Positions 53,809 through 61,767 of a stretch of DNA of 62,371 bases are shown here, in pieces (positions within the stretch are counted from its first letter, which is position 1; every line of letters begins with the position of its first letter). A model generated the notes under the pieces. That model saw only the letters and a list, made by a program, of their open reading frames with translations, did not search any database and was not told the origin of the DNA. The DNA comes from Verrucomicrobiota bacterium (GTDB lineage: Bacteria; Verrucomicrobiota; Verrucomicrobiia; Limisphaerales; SIBE01). The stretch spans positions 1 to 62,371 of the forward strand of contig JAIPJX010000009.1 of NCBI GenBank assembly GCA_021733945.1, written 5' to 3'. A program made the translations under genes and the position numbers.

Positions 53809-54825
53809 ATGAGCCTTTTCACGATCCAAAGCGACTATAGATATGAGATCCTGAAACTGATTTATGAGGGAACGATGGGTGCCGTGTATGAGGCGGAGCA
53901 ACACGGAGCCCGGGATTTTGTAAAAAACATCGCCATCAAGATCATCCGACCCAGCTTCGCCGGGCAAAACCAGTTCATTGACAATTTCATCGCAGAAGCA
54001 AAGCTGCTCGCGGACCTGATCCACACCAACCTGGTACAAACCTATCACCTGGGTGAATCCTCACGTCTGCTCTACGCCCGACTGGGTGCCAGCACCGCCA
54101 ATCTGAACCGCTATCTGACCCCGGGGCAGCAGGTCTATTTCATGGCCATGGAATTCATCCGCGGGGTCAATCTGGAGCAGTTCGGCAAAATGATGCTGAT
54201 CCGCAAGCAGACCCTCCCGCTGGACCTGGCGGTGTTCATCGTCAGTCGGGTCGCCCGCGGTCTCAGCTACGCCCACTCCAAATGCTCCAAGTCCGGGGAA
54301 CCGCTCGGACTCGTCCACCGGGATGTCAGCCCCAAAAACATCATGATCGCCTACGAGGGGGACGTGAAACTGATCGATTTCGGAATCGCGAAGGCCGCGG
54401 GGTATTTTCAGTCCGGAGAAGGGGAAGTGGTGACGGGCAAACCCGATTACATGAGCCCCGAGCAGGCGGATTTTAAAGTAATCGACCGGCGGGCAGACAT
54501 TTTCTCCGCCGGTGTCATTCTCGCGGAACTCCTGACAAGCAAGAACATCTTCAAGGGAGGCAGCTCGTCGGCGGCACGCCTGGCAGGGGAACCGATGCAC
54601 CTGCCAAACTTCGCCGAGCTCAACCCCGAAATCGACGAATCACTCAACAAAATCCTCCATCGCGCCCTGGCTTGGGACCCCGAAAACCGATACCGCACCG
54701 CCCGGGAGTTCCTGCACGATCTCGAGTATCAAATCTATCACAAAGGCTACGGCCCCACGAACGAAACACTCGGCAAGTTCATCCGACACCTGTTCTCGAT
54801 TCCGGACCCAGCCGAGGAGGGCTGA
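53809..54825 (+). CDS. serine/threonine protein kinase, single domain
   Basis: The 338-residue protein is a bare Hanks-type kinase. The P-loop is YEGTMGAVYEAE near residues 19-30, the Lys is in IAIKII near 42-47, the catalytic loop is VHRDVSPKN near 168-176, and the DFG segment is LIDFGIAKA near 188-196. The HRDVSPKN form is common in myxobacterial and related bacterial kinases. TGKPDYMSPEQ near 211-221 is the activation segment end. There is no membrane helix and no sensor domain, so it acts in the cytoplasm. The ATG at 53809 is chosen; 48 upstream in-frame codons overlap the promoter region of the divergent permease gene. Confidence 0.92.
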   Translation: MSLFTIQSDYRYEILKLIYEGTMGAVYEAEQHGARDFVKNIAIKIIRPSFAGQNQFIDNFIAEAKLLADLIHTNLVQTYHLGESSRLLYARLGASTANLNRYLTPGQQVYFMAMEFIRGVNLEQFGKMMLIRKQTLPLDLAVFIVSRVARGLSYAHSKCSKSGEPLGLVHRDVSPKNIMIAYEGDVKLIDFGIAKAAGYFQSGEGEVVTGKPDYMSPEQADFKVIDRRADIFSAGVILAELLTSKNIFKGGSSSAARLAGEPMHLPNFAELNPEIDESLNKILHRALAWDPENRYRTAREFLHDLEYQIYHKGYGPTNETLGKFIRHLFSIPDPAEEG

Positions 54826-54864
54826 CATGGCCCCCTCCGGCGGACCCTCGAAATCGTCACCCGG

Positions 54865-55974
54865 CTATTTGAGTTTTGCCGGATTGAGCCCCTTCAGGTC
54901 GTTCGGCACAAACATCCCGTTCTTGCGAATCAACTCGTCGTCGAACCAGATCTCCCCACCGCCCCATTCCGGGCGCTGGATCAGCACCATGTCCCAATGC
55001 ACGGCCGATCGATTCCCGTTGTCGCATTCCTCGTAGGCCTGGCCCGGAGTAAAATGCATCGACCCGGCAATTTTTTCATCAAACAGGATGTCGCACATCG
55101 GATTCAGGATGTAGGGATTAAACCCGAGTGAAAACTCGCCGATATACCGTGACCCGCCGTCCGTGTCCAAAATCTCGTTGAGCCGTTTCGGATTGTTGGC
55201 CGTCGCGCCAACGATCTTCCCGTCGGCAAATTCGAGGCACACGTTTTCGAACCGGGTCCCCGAATACAACGTCGGCGTGTTGAACCGGATCGTTCCGTTG
55301 ACGGAGTTTTTGACCGGACAGCTGAACACCTCGCCGTCCGGGATGTTCCGGTCGCCCTTGCACATCTGCGCGCCGATTCCCTTGATGCTGAAACGGAGAT
55401 CGGTGCCGGGCCCCTTGATCCGCACCTTGTCAGCAGATCTCATTCGTTTCTCCAAAGGTTTCATCGCCCTGGCCATCTTCCGATAATCCATCGTGCAGAC
55501 GTCAAAATAGAAATCCTCAAACGCCTCGGTGCTCATGTTTGCCGCCTGCGCCATGCTCGGGGTCGGCCAGCGCAGCACACACCAGCGGGTCTTGTTCACC
55601 CGGTGATTGAGCACGGGACGGAGGGTTTTGGAAAAGAGGGACATCCGATCGGCCGGCACATCGGCCGTTTCGTTGGCATTGGCGCTTCCCCGAACCGCCA
55701 CATAAGCCTGAACGCGTTTCATCCGGAACAATTCGATGTCCCGGATCATCTCGGCGTGGTCCCGGCTGGTTTCACGCAGGATCTCGCGCGTGACACGCGT
55801 ATGGCGCACCTCGATCAACGGAACCGCTCCCACCGCCCGGGTCGCCCGGATCAATTCCACGGAAAACTCATCCGGGACATCAATCATGTCCAGCAAGACG
55901 CGATCGCCCTTGCCCAGTGCGGTGGAATATTCCACCAGTGTCTTTGCCAGCTTCTTGTAACGTGGATCTGTCAT
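54865..55974 (-). CDS. M29-family aminopeptidase
   Basis: From the ATG at 55974 the protein has 369 residues, starting MTDPRYKKLAKTLVEYST as in AmpS/aminopeptidase T. Metal-site segments visible are NIPDGEVFSCPVKNSVNG near 253-270, EFADGKIVG, IGEFSLGFNP near 310-319, and SAVHWDMVLIQRP near 348-360. These enzymes are metal-dependent cytoplasmic aminopeptidases of broad specificity. The open frame continues upstream to 56430 through the palindromic repeats, but that extension is Arg-rich and is rejected. The gene is convergent with the kinase gene. Confidence 0.88.
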   Translation of the reverse strand: MTDPRYKKLAKTLVEYSTALGKGDRVLLDMIDVPDEFSVELIRATRAVGAVPLIEVRHTRVTREILRETSRDHAEMIRDIELFRMKRVQAYVAVRGSANANETADVPADRMSLFSKTLRPVLNHRVNKTRWCVLRWPTPSMAQAANMSTEAFEDFYFDVCTMDYRKMARAMKPLEKRMRSADKVRIKGPGTDLRFSIKGIGAQMCKGDRNIPDGEVFSCPVKNSVNGTIRFNTPTLYSGTRFENVCLEFADGKIVGATANNPKRLNEILDTDGGSRYIGEFSLGFNPYILNPMCDILFDEKIAGSMHFTPGQAYEECDNGNRSAVHWDMVLIQRPEWGGGEIWFDDELIRKNGMFVPNDLKGLNPAKLK

Positions 55975-56075
55975 ATGCAATCGACAGGCTAGAGGAACCC
56001 TCGAACCCGGTCCATCGAGAAATGCCCCCGCCCGCGCTCCGACACTCGGCATCCACCACGCCCCCTTTTTCCAGT

Positions 56076-56108
56076 GCAACCTTTTGTTGCAGGTGCAACA
56101 AAAGGTTG
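56076..56108. repeat. GCAACCTTTTGTTGC palindrome, copy 1
   Basis: The arms GCAACCTTTTGTTGC and GCAACAAAAGGTTG surround the loop AGGT, forming a near-perfect stem of 14 pairs. An almost identical copy is 319 bases downstream. It lies about 100 bases upstream of the aminopeptidase start codon. Confidence 0.85.
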
Positions 56109-56394
56109 TCCTTCGGATCGTCCCACCTTTGGGGGATCTGGAGCTTCGCGACTTCCTCCCCACCCGGCGTGTCAATCCGTGCAACCCCGCTATTCGCAAC
56201 AGGTCAGCACTGCGGGCAAAGCGATCCCGCCTGTTTTTCCTGACGCAACAGCCTCGGAGCCAACCAACTGCCGTGAACTCTGGATCTCCCGACCCCAGCA
56301 CCTTCTTCGCGCACCCGGGATCTTGAGAAACTTGATCCGAACCCAAGCGCCCCTCCGCTATCCGACCCACCCACCAGCACTCCCCCAAACCCAT

Positions 56395-56428
56395 GCAACC
56401 TTTTGTTGCAGGTGCAACAAAAGGTTGC
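56395..56428. repeat. GCAACCTTTTGTTGC palindrome, copy 2
   Basis: A perfect 15-bp stem (GCAACCTTTTGTTGC/GCAACAAAAGGTTGC) with the same AGGT loop as copy 1. It sits 11 bases before the MITE-like element at 56440. The DNA between the two copies holds no recognisable gene. Confidence 0.88.
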
Positions 56429-56439
56429 ACTGCGGCTCG

Positions 56440-56572
56440 GAGGGTGTCTGAAAAGTAGGAGCCGGCGTAAGGAGGCTTACTTCTTCAACTTCCAAACCGG
56501 GCCCTTTTCCAGGTTATTTGGAGCCTCGTTACCTCGGTGCCTGCCAGGAAATTGGAGTTTTCAGACAGGCTT
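56440..56572 (+). repeat. MITE-like 133-bp repeat, copy 2
   Basis: The element opens GAGGGTGTCTGAAAAGTAGG and closes GTTTTCAGACAGGCTTT. The ends form an imperfect terminal inverted repeat of about 15 bases. Its right end touches the stop codon of mazG (56573-56575). No coding capacity is seen. Confidence 0.85.
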
Positions 56573-57253
56573 TCAGGACCGGGTGGAGCGGGGAGCGGCG
56601 GTTTTCTCCCGGCGGCGCAGGACACGCTCGGTTTTCTGAATCTGCGATCGCAGCAACGCCTCGGCGGACCATCCCCGGGATTGGGCGTATTCGGTGAGCT
56701 CGAACAACTCGCGCGCCACGTCCGCCTTGGATCGCGCTTTCCCCTTCTTCCCGGGATCGGGCGCATCGCTCAATCCGGAGCGCCGGGCTTTTTTCACGAG
56801 TTTCTCGGCCCGCAGCAGGCTGGGGAGGTGCTTGGGAATGCCGTCCAGCGCGGAGGGGCGTTCATGGCGGGTGCCCAGTTTTTCCGCTCGTTTGATCTTC
56901 TCCCACTGCGCCCAAACGGCCGCCACATCCTTCACCCTGGTTTTTCCGAACACATGCGGGTGGCGGTGCACCAGTTTTTGGGAAATTCGCTCGCACACAC
57001 TATCGAAATCAAAGGCACCCCGTTCGCTGCCCAACTGGCAGTGAAACACAACCTGCAGCAACACATCTCCCAGCTCCTCTATCATTTCGACGTCGTCCCC
57101 CGCCTCAATGGCATCCATCAGTTCGTAAACCTCCTCCACCGCATGAAAGCGCAGGCTCGAATGATCCTGCTCCCGGTCCCACGGGCATCCGTCCGGGGCA
57201 CGGAGGCGTGCCATGGTTTGCAACAGGGTTTTAATCGCCGATTTCTGTTTCAT
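56573..57253 (-). CDS. mazG: nucleoside triphosphate pyrophosphohydrolase MazG
   Basis: The 226-residue protein has a MazG domain with CPWDREQDHSSL near residues 18-29 and the metal-binding EExxE...ExxD set in EEVYELMDAIEAG (near 34-46) and EMIEELGDVLLQVVFH (near 50-65). A second, weaker helical half follows (about 90-170) with VWAQWEKIKRAEK, as in E. coli MazG. It hydrolyses NTPs or dNTPs to the monophosphate and pyrophosphate, for housecleaning. It follows proB on the same strand after 32 bases. The C-terminus abuts a MITE-like repeat, which may have altered the last residues. Confidence 0.93.
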   Translation of the reverse strand: MKQKSAIKTLLQTMARLRAPDGCPWDREQDHSSLRFHAVEEVYELMDAIEAGDDVEMIEELGDVLLQVVFHCQLGSERGAFDFDSVCERISQKLVHRHPHVFGKTRVKDVAAVWAQWEKIKRAEKLGTRHERPSALDGIPKHLPSLLRAEKLVKKARRSGLSDAPDPGKKGKARSKADVARELFELTEYAQSRGWSAEALLRSQIQKTERVLRRREKTAAPRSTRS

Positions 57254-57285
57254 CTCTTGTCCGTTTTTTCTCGTTCTCTGAGTTT

Positions 57286-58362
57286 TTACAAAACCACCAG
57301 ATTATCGCGATGGACCACCGCCTTCGGCACCCCCGCCCGGGCCCGCACGCCATCGGCATCCACAGCCGCCATACCGCGGGCGAATTCGGTTCCGTTCCGG
57401 TCGCAGATCCGAACCACATCGCCGGCGCTGAAGTTTCCGTCGCAGCGGGTGATGCCCGGCATGAGCAGACTTCGTCCCTCCTCGCGCAACGCACGCCGGG
57501 CGCCTTCGTCAACCGTCAGCGAACCCTTCGGTTGATGAAAAAAGGCAATCCAGCGTTTCCGTCCCCGCAGCCGGTCCTTGCGCGGAATAAACACGGTCCC
57601 CTCCTCCTGTCCACCGACCACGCGATCGAGCACGTTTTTTTTGGAGCCACAGGCGATGACCAGGGGAATGCCGGAACGTACCACAATCTTGCCGGCCTGG
57701 ATTTTGGTGGCCATGCCCCCAACCGCGGTGGCGCTCGTGGTGCCACCAGCCAAACGTTCCACCGCGTCGTCAATGCGCTCGACGGTGGACAAGGTCCGGG
57801 ACGCGGCTTTTCCGAAATCGTGGATCAACCCATCGACCGAAGTGAGGATCACGAGGAGATCGGCGGGCAGCAGGCAGGCCACCAGGGCGGAAAGCGTGTC
57901 GTTGTCCCCAAACTTCAACTCGGTGAAGGAGACCGCGTCGTTTTCGTTGATGATGGGCACCACGCCATGGTTCAGCAGGGAAATCAGGGTGTTGCGCGCG
58001 TTGAGATGCCGGTCGTGATGCCGCAGGTCTTCGTGGGTCAGGAGCACCTGGGCGGCATGCAGACCGAAACCCTCGAAGAATCGTTCGTAGGTAGCCATGA
58101 GGCGCGATTGTCCAACGGCCGCGCAGGCCTGGAGTTCGGCCAACTCGGAAGGCCGCCTGTCAAAACCCAGGATTCCCATGCCGGAACCGACGGCCCCGGA
58201 GGAGACGAGGACCACTTCCCTGCCCGCCCGGCGCAGCTTTGAAATCTGTTCGACCAGACTCTCCATCTGCGCCAGGTCGGGGCGCTTCTTCTCGTCGGTC
58301 AACAGACCGGTGCCTACTTTCACCACGATTCGACTGACGCATTTGAGCAACTCTCGGCGCAT
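57286..58362 (-). CDS. proB: glutamate 5-kinase
   Basis: The 358-residue protein starts MRRELLKCVSRIVVKVGTGL, with the amino-acid kinase P-loop-like VVKVGTGLLT. VSSGAVGSGMGILG near residues 54-67 and INENDAVSFTELKFGDND near 140-157 bind glutamate and ATP. GTGGMATK-type is replaced by AVGGMATKIQAGKI near 212-225. A C-terminal PUA domain covers about 275-350. It phosphorylates L-glutamate in the first step of proline synthesis. An ATG six codons upstream (58380) is an alternative. The gene is divergent from the M42 peptidase gene. Confidence 0.95.
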   Translation of the reverse strand: MRRELLKCVSRIVVKVGTGLLTDEKKRPDLAQMESLVEQISKLRRAGREVVLVSSGAVGSGMGILGFDRRPSELAELQACAAVGQSRLMATYERFFEGFGLHAAQVLLTHEDLRHHDRHLNARNTLISLLNHGVVPIINENDAVSFTELKFGDNDTLSALVACLLPADLLVILTSVDGLIHDFGKAASRTLSTVERIDDAVERLAGGTTSATAVGGMATKIQAGKIVVRSGIPLVIACGSKKNVLDRVVGGQEEGTVFIPRKDRLRGRKRWIAFFHQPKGSLTVDEGARRALREEGRSLLMPGITRCDGNFSAGDVVRICDRNGTEFARGMAAVDADGVRARAGVPKAVVHRDNLVVL

Positions 58363-58442
58363 GGCTGCAGCAAAGAGCAAACCGGGGCAATTAAAAAGGA
58401 AAAAGCTTTTGCACCCGCACGATATGCCCTAGCGTCTCGGGC

Positions 58443-59513
58443 ATGCGCGAGTCATCGCTCGGTTTTCTCAAGAATCTCATCAGCACGCCCAGCCCTCCCG
58501 GGCACGAAGCCCGTGCCCAGCGAGTATGGCTCGACTACGTCGGCCCCTTTGCCGACGAGACCTACACGGACGCCTATGGCAACGCGGTCGCCGTCCTGAA
58601 CAAGGGCGGTTCCCCCCGGCTCATGCTTGCGGGTCACGCCGATGAAATCGCGATGTCCGTCAATTACATCGACGACAACGGCTTCATTTACGTGCGTCGG
58701 CTCGGCGGGGTGGACCCCGGAATCACCCGGGCCCAACGAATCGTGGTGCACACCAAGAAGGGGCCTGTCAACGGAGTGGTCGGAAACCTGGCACCCCACC
58801 TTTCCCGCGGAGACTCCGAACCCAAGCTCCCCAAGATCCACGACCTGTTCATCGACATTGGCGCGGCCAGTCGCAAAGACGCTCTGAAACTGGTCCGGAT
58901 CGGCGATCCGATCACGTTGCAGGCCGAATTCGAATTGTTGCGCAATGACCTTGCGATTTCGCGGGCTTTCGACAATCGCATCGGAAACTTCGCGGTGGCC
59001 GAAACCCTCCGCCTGGTCGCAGGGACCAAGGGCAAACTGGCCCCCGAAATTTCAGTCGTCTCGAACATCATGGAAGAAGTGGGATTGTTCGGCGCCCGGC
59101 AGATTGCCTATGCCATCAACCCGGACGTCGCCATCGTGGTGGACGTGACGCACGCGACGGATTATCCGGGGGTGAGCAAGATCCAGCACGGCGACATTTC
59201 GCTGGGCAAGGGACCGACGCTGACCCGGGGTGGATGCAATCACCCGGAAGTGGTCGCCAGGCTCGAGACGGTGGCGAAGGACAACAAGATCCCGATCCAG
59301 TACGAAGCGATTTCGGCCACATCCGGCACCGACACCGACGTCATTTTCTGGACCCGCGGAGGCATTCCCAGCGCCCTGGTCAGCCTGCCCAACCGATACA
59401 TGCATTCCCCGGTGGAACTGGTAAACATGAAAGATCTGAAACAGATTCCGGAGTTGCTCGCCGCTTTTGCACTCACCCTGAAACGGGGTGAAGAGTTCAA
59501 AGTAAAGATCTGA
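58443..59513 (+). CDS. M42-family metalloaminopeptidase
   Basis: The 356-residue protein matches the M42 glutamyl/deblocking aminopeptidase family. Metal ligands are in AGHADEIAMSV near residues 63-73 (His), FDNRIGNFA near 178-186 (Asp), EEVGLFGAR near 212-220 (catalytic and metal Glu), DVTHATDYPG near 235-244 (Asp) and NRYMHSPVE near 318-326 (His). Such enzymes form large tetrahedral dodecamers in the cytoplasm and finish peptide breakdown after the proteasome or other proteases. A MITE-like repeat begins on the last base pair of its stop codon. Confidence 0.92.
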   Translation: MRESSLGFLKNLISTPSPPGHEARAQRVWLDYVGPFADETYTDAYGNAVAVLNKGGSPRLMLAGHADEIAMSVNYIDDNGFIYVRRLGGVDPGITRAQRIVVHTKKGPVNGVVGNLAPHLSRGDSEPKLPKIHDLFIDIGAASRKDALKLVRIGDPITLQAEFELLRNDLAISRAFDNRIGNFAVAETLRLVAGTKGKLAPEISVVSNIMEEVGLFGARQIAYAINPDVAIVVDVTHATDYPGVSKIQHGDISLGKGPTLTRGGCNHPEVVARLETVAKDNKIPIQYEAISATSGTDTDVIFWTRGGIPSALVSLPNRYMHSPVELVNMKDLKQIPELLAAFALTLKRGEEFKVKI

Positions 59514-59644
59514 GAGGGTGTCTGAAAAGTAGGAGCCGACGTAAGAAGGTCCACTTCTTCACCTGCCAGTCGGGCAATTTCAAAGCATCTGGAGCCTCGT
59601 CACCTCGGCGACTGCCATGGGATAAGAGTTTTCAGACGCGCTCT
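59512..59644 (+). repeat. MITE-like 133-bp repeat, copy 3
   Basis: The element opens GAGGGTGTCTGAAAAGTAGG, overlapping the TGA stop of the M42 gene, and closes GTTTTCAGACGCGCTCT. It is the same length as the copy at 56440 and in the same orientation, with inner blocks GGAGCCGACGTAAG and GGAGCCTCGTCACCTCGG. Confidence 0.87.
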
Positions 59645-59742
59645 GAGGGGGAGGCCAGACCCGGAGACGGAGTTCCCGCGCCAATCTGGGGACCGATCCG
59701 AACCGACGAATTCGCACGAATTGGGAGGCGCAACTCCCGGCT

Positions 59743-60900
59743 TTAGAAAAACTCGGCGAGTTTGGTCAGTTGCTCGCGCACGATGTAGGTCAAGGCTTTC
59801 ACCGCGAGTTCATCCGGGACAAGTGGTTTGCCCAAAAGATCGTAACCACCCGCCGCGGCTTCCTTCGCTCGCGCTTCAAAATCATCCGATTTGGTGATGA
59901 AAGCGACCGGGGTTTCCTTGTTGGACGATTCGGTGTGAATCCGGTGAAGGATGTCGGAAGTGCTGGGACCCGGGAGATCCGCGTCCCAGAGAATGAGATT
60001 AAACCGGTTTTGGGCGCAGAGGCTCAGAGCCGGGGTGACCTCCTTCGCACTGACGACCGACAATCGGGCCCGCCTCATGACGGGCAGCAGCTCGACCGAG
60101 GTGATTTTTGGATGTGCCAGGAAAATCAGACCGGTGGCGGGAGGCTCCTTCTGCAAATCGCCAGCGTAGTCGCAGAGTGCCATCATGAGGTCGGTCGCCT
60201 GGCTTCCTGTGCGCAGCGCGGAGTCAGTGATGTTGATGGGTTTATCCTGGAGCCAGGCCAGGAAAGGGAGCAACCCGGAACACATCTGCTGAAGCAACCC
60301 GACCCTCAGAACATCCGAAGCTTCGCTCAATTTCTCAACGGCCACGGTTACTTCCTTGACCTTCGCCTTGCGGAATTCATGTTCCGCGATCACCAGGCCG
60401 TGCCATCGATCGCGCAGTTCGCCCTGCAGGGTTGGCAACAGTTGGATCGTTTTCTCGAGTTCTTCGTTCGAGGCAGTCGGAGGTGCAACCACGGCCGCTT
60501 TGCTCCGGCCGCCCTCGGTTTTGTCAAGAAGCTCGCGCACCAGGGCGACAATCTGGGTTGGATCAAAATGGTCCTTCGCCAGAAACCGGGTTGCGCCCTC
60601 CCGCCACGCAGCATCGACGTAGCGGCTCGTGGCCGAGGTTGAGAACACCACCACGGGCAGGTTCTTGGTGGCCGCCTTGCTCCGGATCGCCTTCAGCACC
60701 TCAACGCCGTTGACCTTGGGCAAAAACAGGTCCAGAAGCACAAGGTCCGGCGGTGTATCGCGCAGTTTCTGGTATGCCTCATCCGCATCGGATGCGGAAA
60801 CCACCTCAACCCCCTCTTTTCGGAACAGGTTTTCGTAGACCCGGGTCACCACCGGATCGTCGTCCACAATCAACAAACGCTTCTGCGAAGAATCAGACAT
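59743..60900 (-). CDS. twin-receiver response regulator without output domain
   Basis: The 385-residue protein starts with a standard receiver domain (about 6-125): LLIVDDDPVV with the acidic pair, VLLDLFLPKVNG with the phospho-Asp near 57, and FLAKDH with the conserved Lys. A helical middle region (about 135-255) resembles an Hpt-like or coiled segment without an evident phospho-His. A second receiver-like domain (about 257-380) keeps LILWDADLPG and LLGKPL but has LAHP where the acidic pair should be, so it is probably inactive or pseudo. There is no DNA-binding domain. It would transmit signals by protein contact. Confidence 0.82.
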   Translation of the reverse strand: MSDSSQKRLLIVDDDPVVTRVYENLFRKEGVEVVSASDADEAYQKLRDTPPDLVLLDLFLPKVNGVEVLKAIRSKAATKNLPVVVFSTSATSRYVDAAWREGATRFLAKDHFDPTQIVALVRELLDKTEGGRSKAAVVAPPTASNEELEKTIQLLPTLQGELRDRWHGLVIAEHEFRKAKVKEVTVAVEKLSEASDVLRVGLLQQMCSGLLPFLAWLQDKPINITDSALRTGSQATDLMMALCDYAGDLQKEPPATGLIFLAHPKITSVELLPVMRRARLSVVSAKEVTPALSLCAQNRFNLILWDADLPGPSTSDILHRIHTESSNKETPVAFITKSDDFEARAKEAAAGGYDLLGKPLVPDELAVKALTYIVREQLTKLAEFF

Positions 60901-60950
60901 GCCGGAAAAAACCTCGCAGAAACTTCGGAGAATGGCAATCGGCAGTTGCG

Positions 60951-61670
60951 CTACGATCTCACATTCCAGGAATCTCGGGCGTATCGGGTTTCCACAAGTT
61001 CCCGAACATTTTCCAGGGGTGGCGATTCAAGAACATCCGCCGCGTTCCATGCGCTCCGCAGCGCCGCCTGGATGGAGTCGACGGAAAGGGGAATATTTGA
61101 GAGAAACTGCCCGTGCGACCGTTCCCTGCGGTATTCGGGGGCCCGCGACGGGAAGCGCAACAACCTGCCGACCAGGGAAAGGTCCAGATTGATCAGGAAC
61201 GTTCCGTGAAACAGGAGGTAACTTCGCTTCCGCCGCTGGGCATTGCCGGAAAACTTCACCGGCCCCAGAGCCAGATCGGTGTGTCCCTGCACGCAGACCG
61301 CACTTCCGAGAAGGCTCGCCAGCGCATCCCTTTGTTTCAGCATGACGAAGGTGTTCGTGCCTGTAACGGTCGCCAAATCGGGGGCAAGGACTATCGGAAG
61401 GACCAACGCGTAATTCAGGCAACCGGGTCCCTGAAGAACGGTTCCGCCACCGGTGCATCGTCGGAGCACAGGGATTCCCTCAAGCCGGCATGCCTCCAGA
61501 TTGACCTCGGATGCATTTCGATTGGAATACCCGACCACGACAAAATATCGCTGTGATTCCCAGAATCGGAGCACGCCCGGGCCGCCGAGGACCTCGCACT
61601 GATCGATCAAAGCCTCGTCGCAGGCCAGATTCTCCTCGGGAGAGGGAAAAGTTAAATCAAGGTATTTCAT
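60951..61670 (-). CDS. lipoate-protein ligase A-like protein
   Basis: The 239-residue protein belongs to the biotin/lipoate ligase A/B fold. RRCTGGGTVLQGPGCLNYAL near residues 71-90 is the lipoate-binding RRxxGGG signature, and KFSGNAQ near 139-145 supplies the Lys that binds lipoyl-AMP. SRAPEYRRERSH near 175-186 is typical of the C-terminal part. It attaches lipoate or octanoate to E2 and H proteins. It is divergent from the pyruvate dehydrogenase E1 gene, whose complex needs a lipoylated E2. Confidence 0.88.
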   Translation of the reverse strand: MKYLDLTFPSPEENLACDEALIDQCEVLGGPGVLRFWESQRYFVVVGYSNRNASEVNLEACRLEGIPVLRRCTGGGTVLQGPGCLNYALVLPIVLAPDLATVTGTNTFVMLKQRDALASLLGSAVCVQGHTDLALGPVKFSGNAQRRKRSYLLFHGTFLINLDLSLVGRLLRFPSRAPEYRRERSHGQFLSNIPLSVDSIQAALRSAWNAADVLESPPLENVRELVETRYARDSWNVRS

Positions 61671-61767
61671 TGTGAAAGGCCGCCGCTACTGTATTTTCTA
61701 GTCGGTCTTGGGGCCGCAACCGCCGACTTCGACCCCGACAACAGTCGGACAAGAATTATTTCGCAAC

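Noticed and set aside
55975-56430. In-frame N-terminal extension of the M29 aminopeptidase
   Set aside because: It translates the palindromic repeats and Arg-rich sequence; the family starts at the ATG at 55974.
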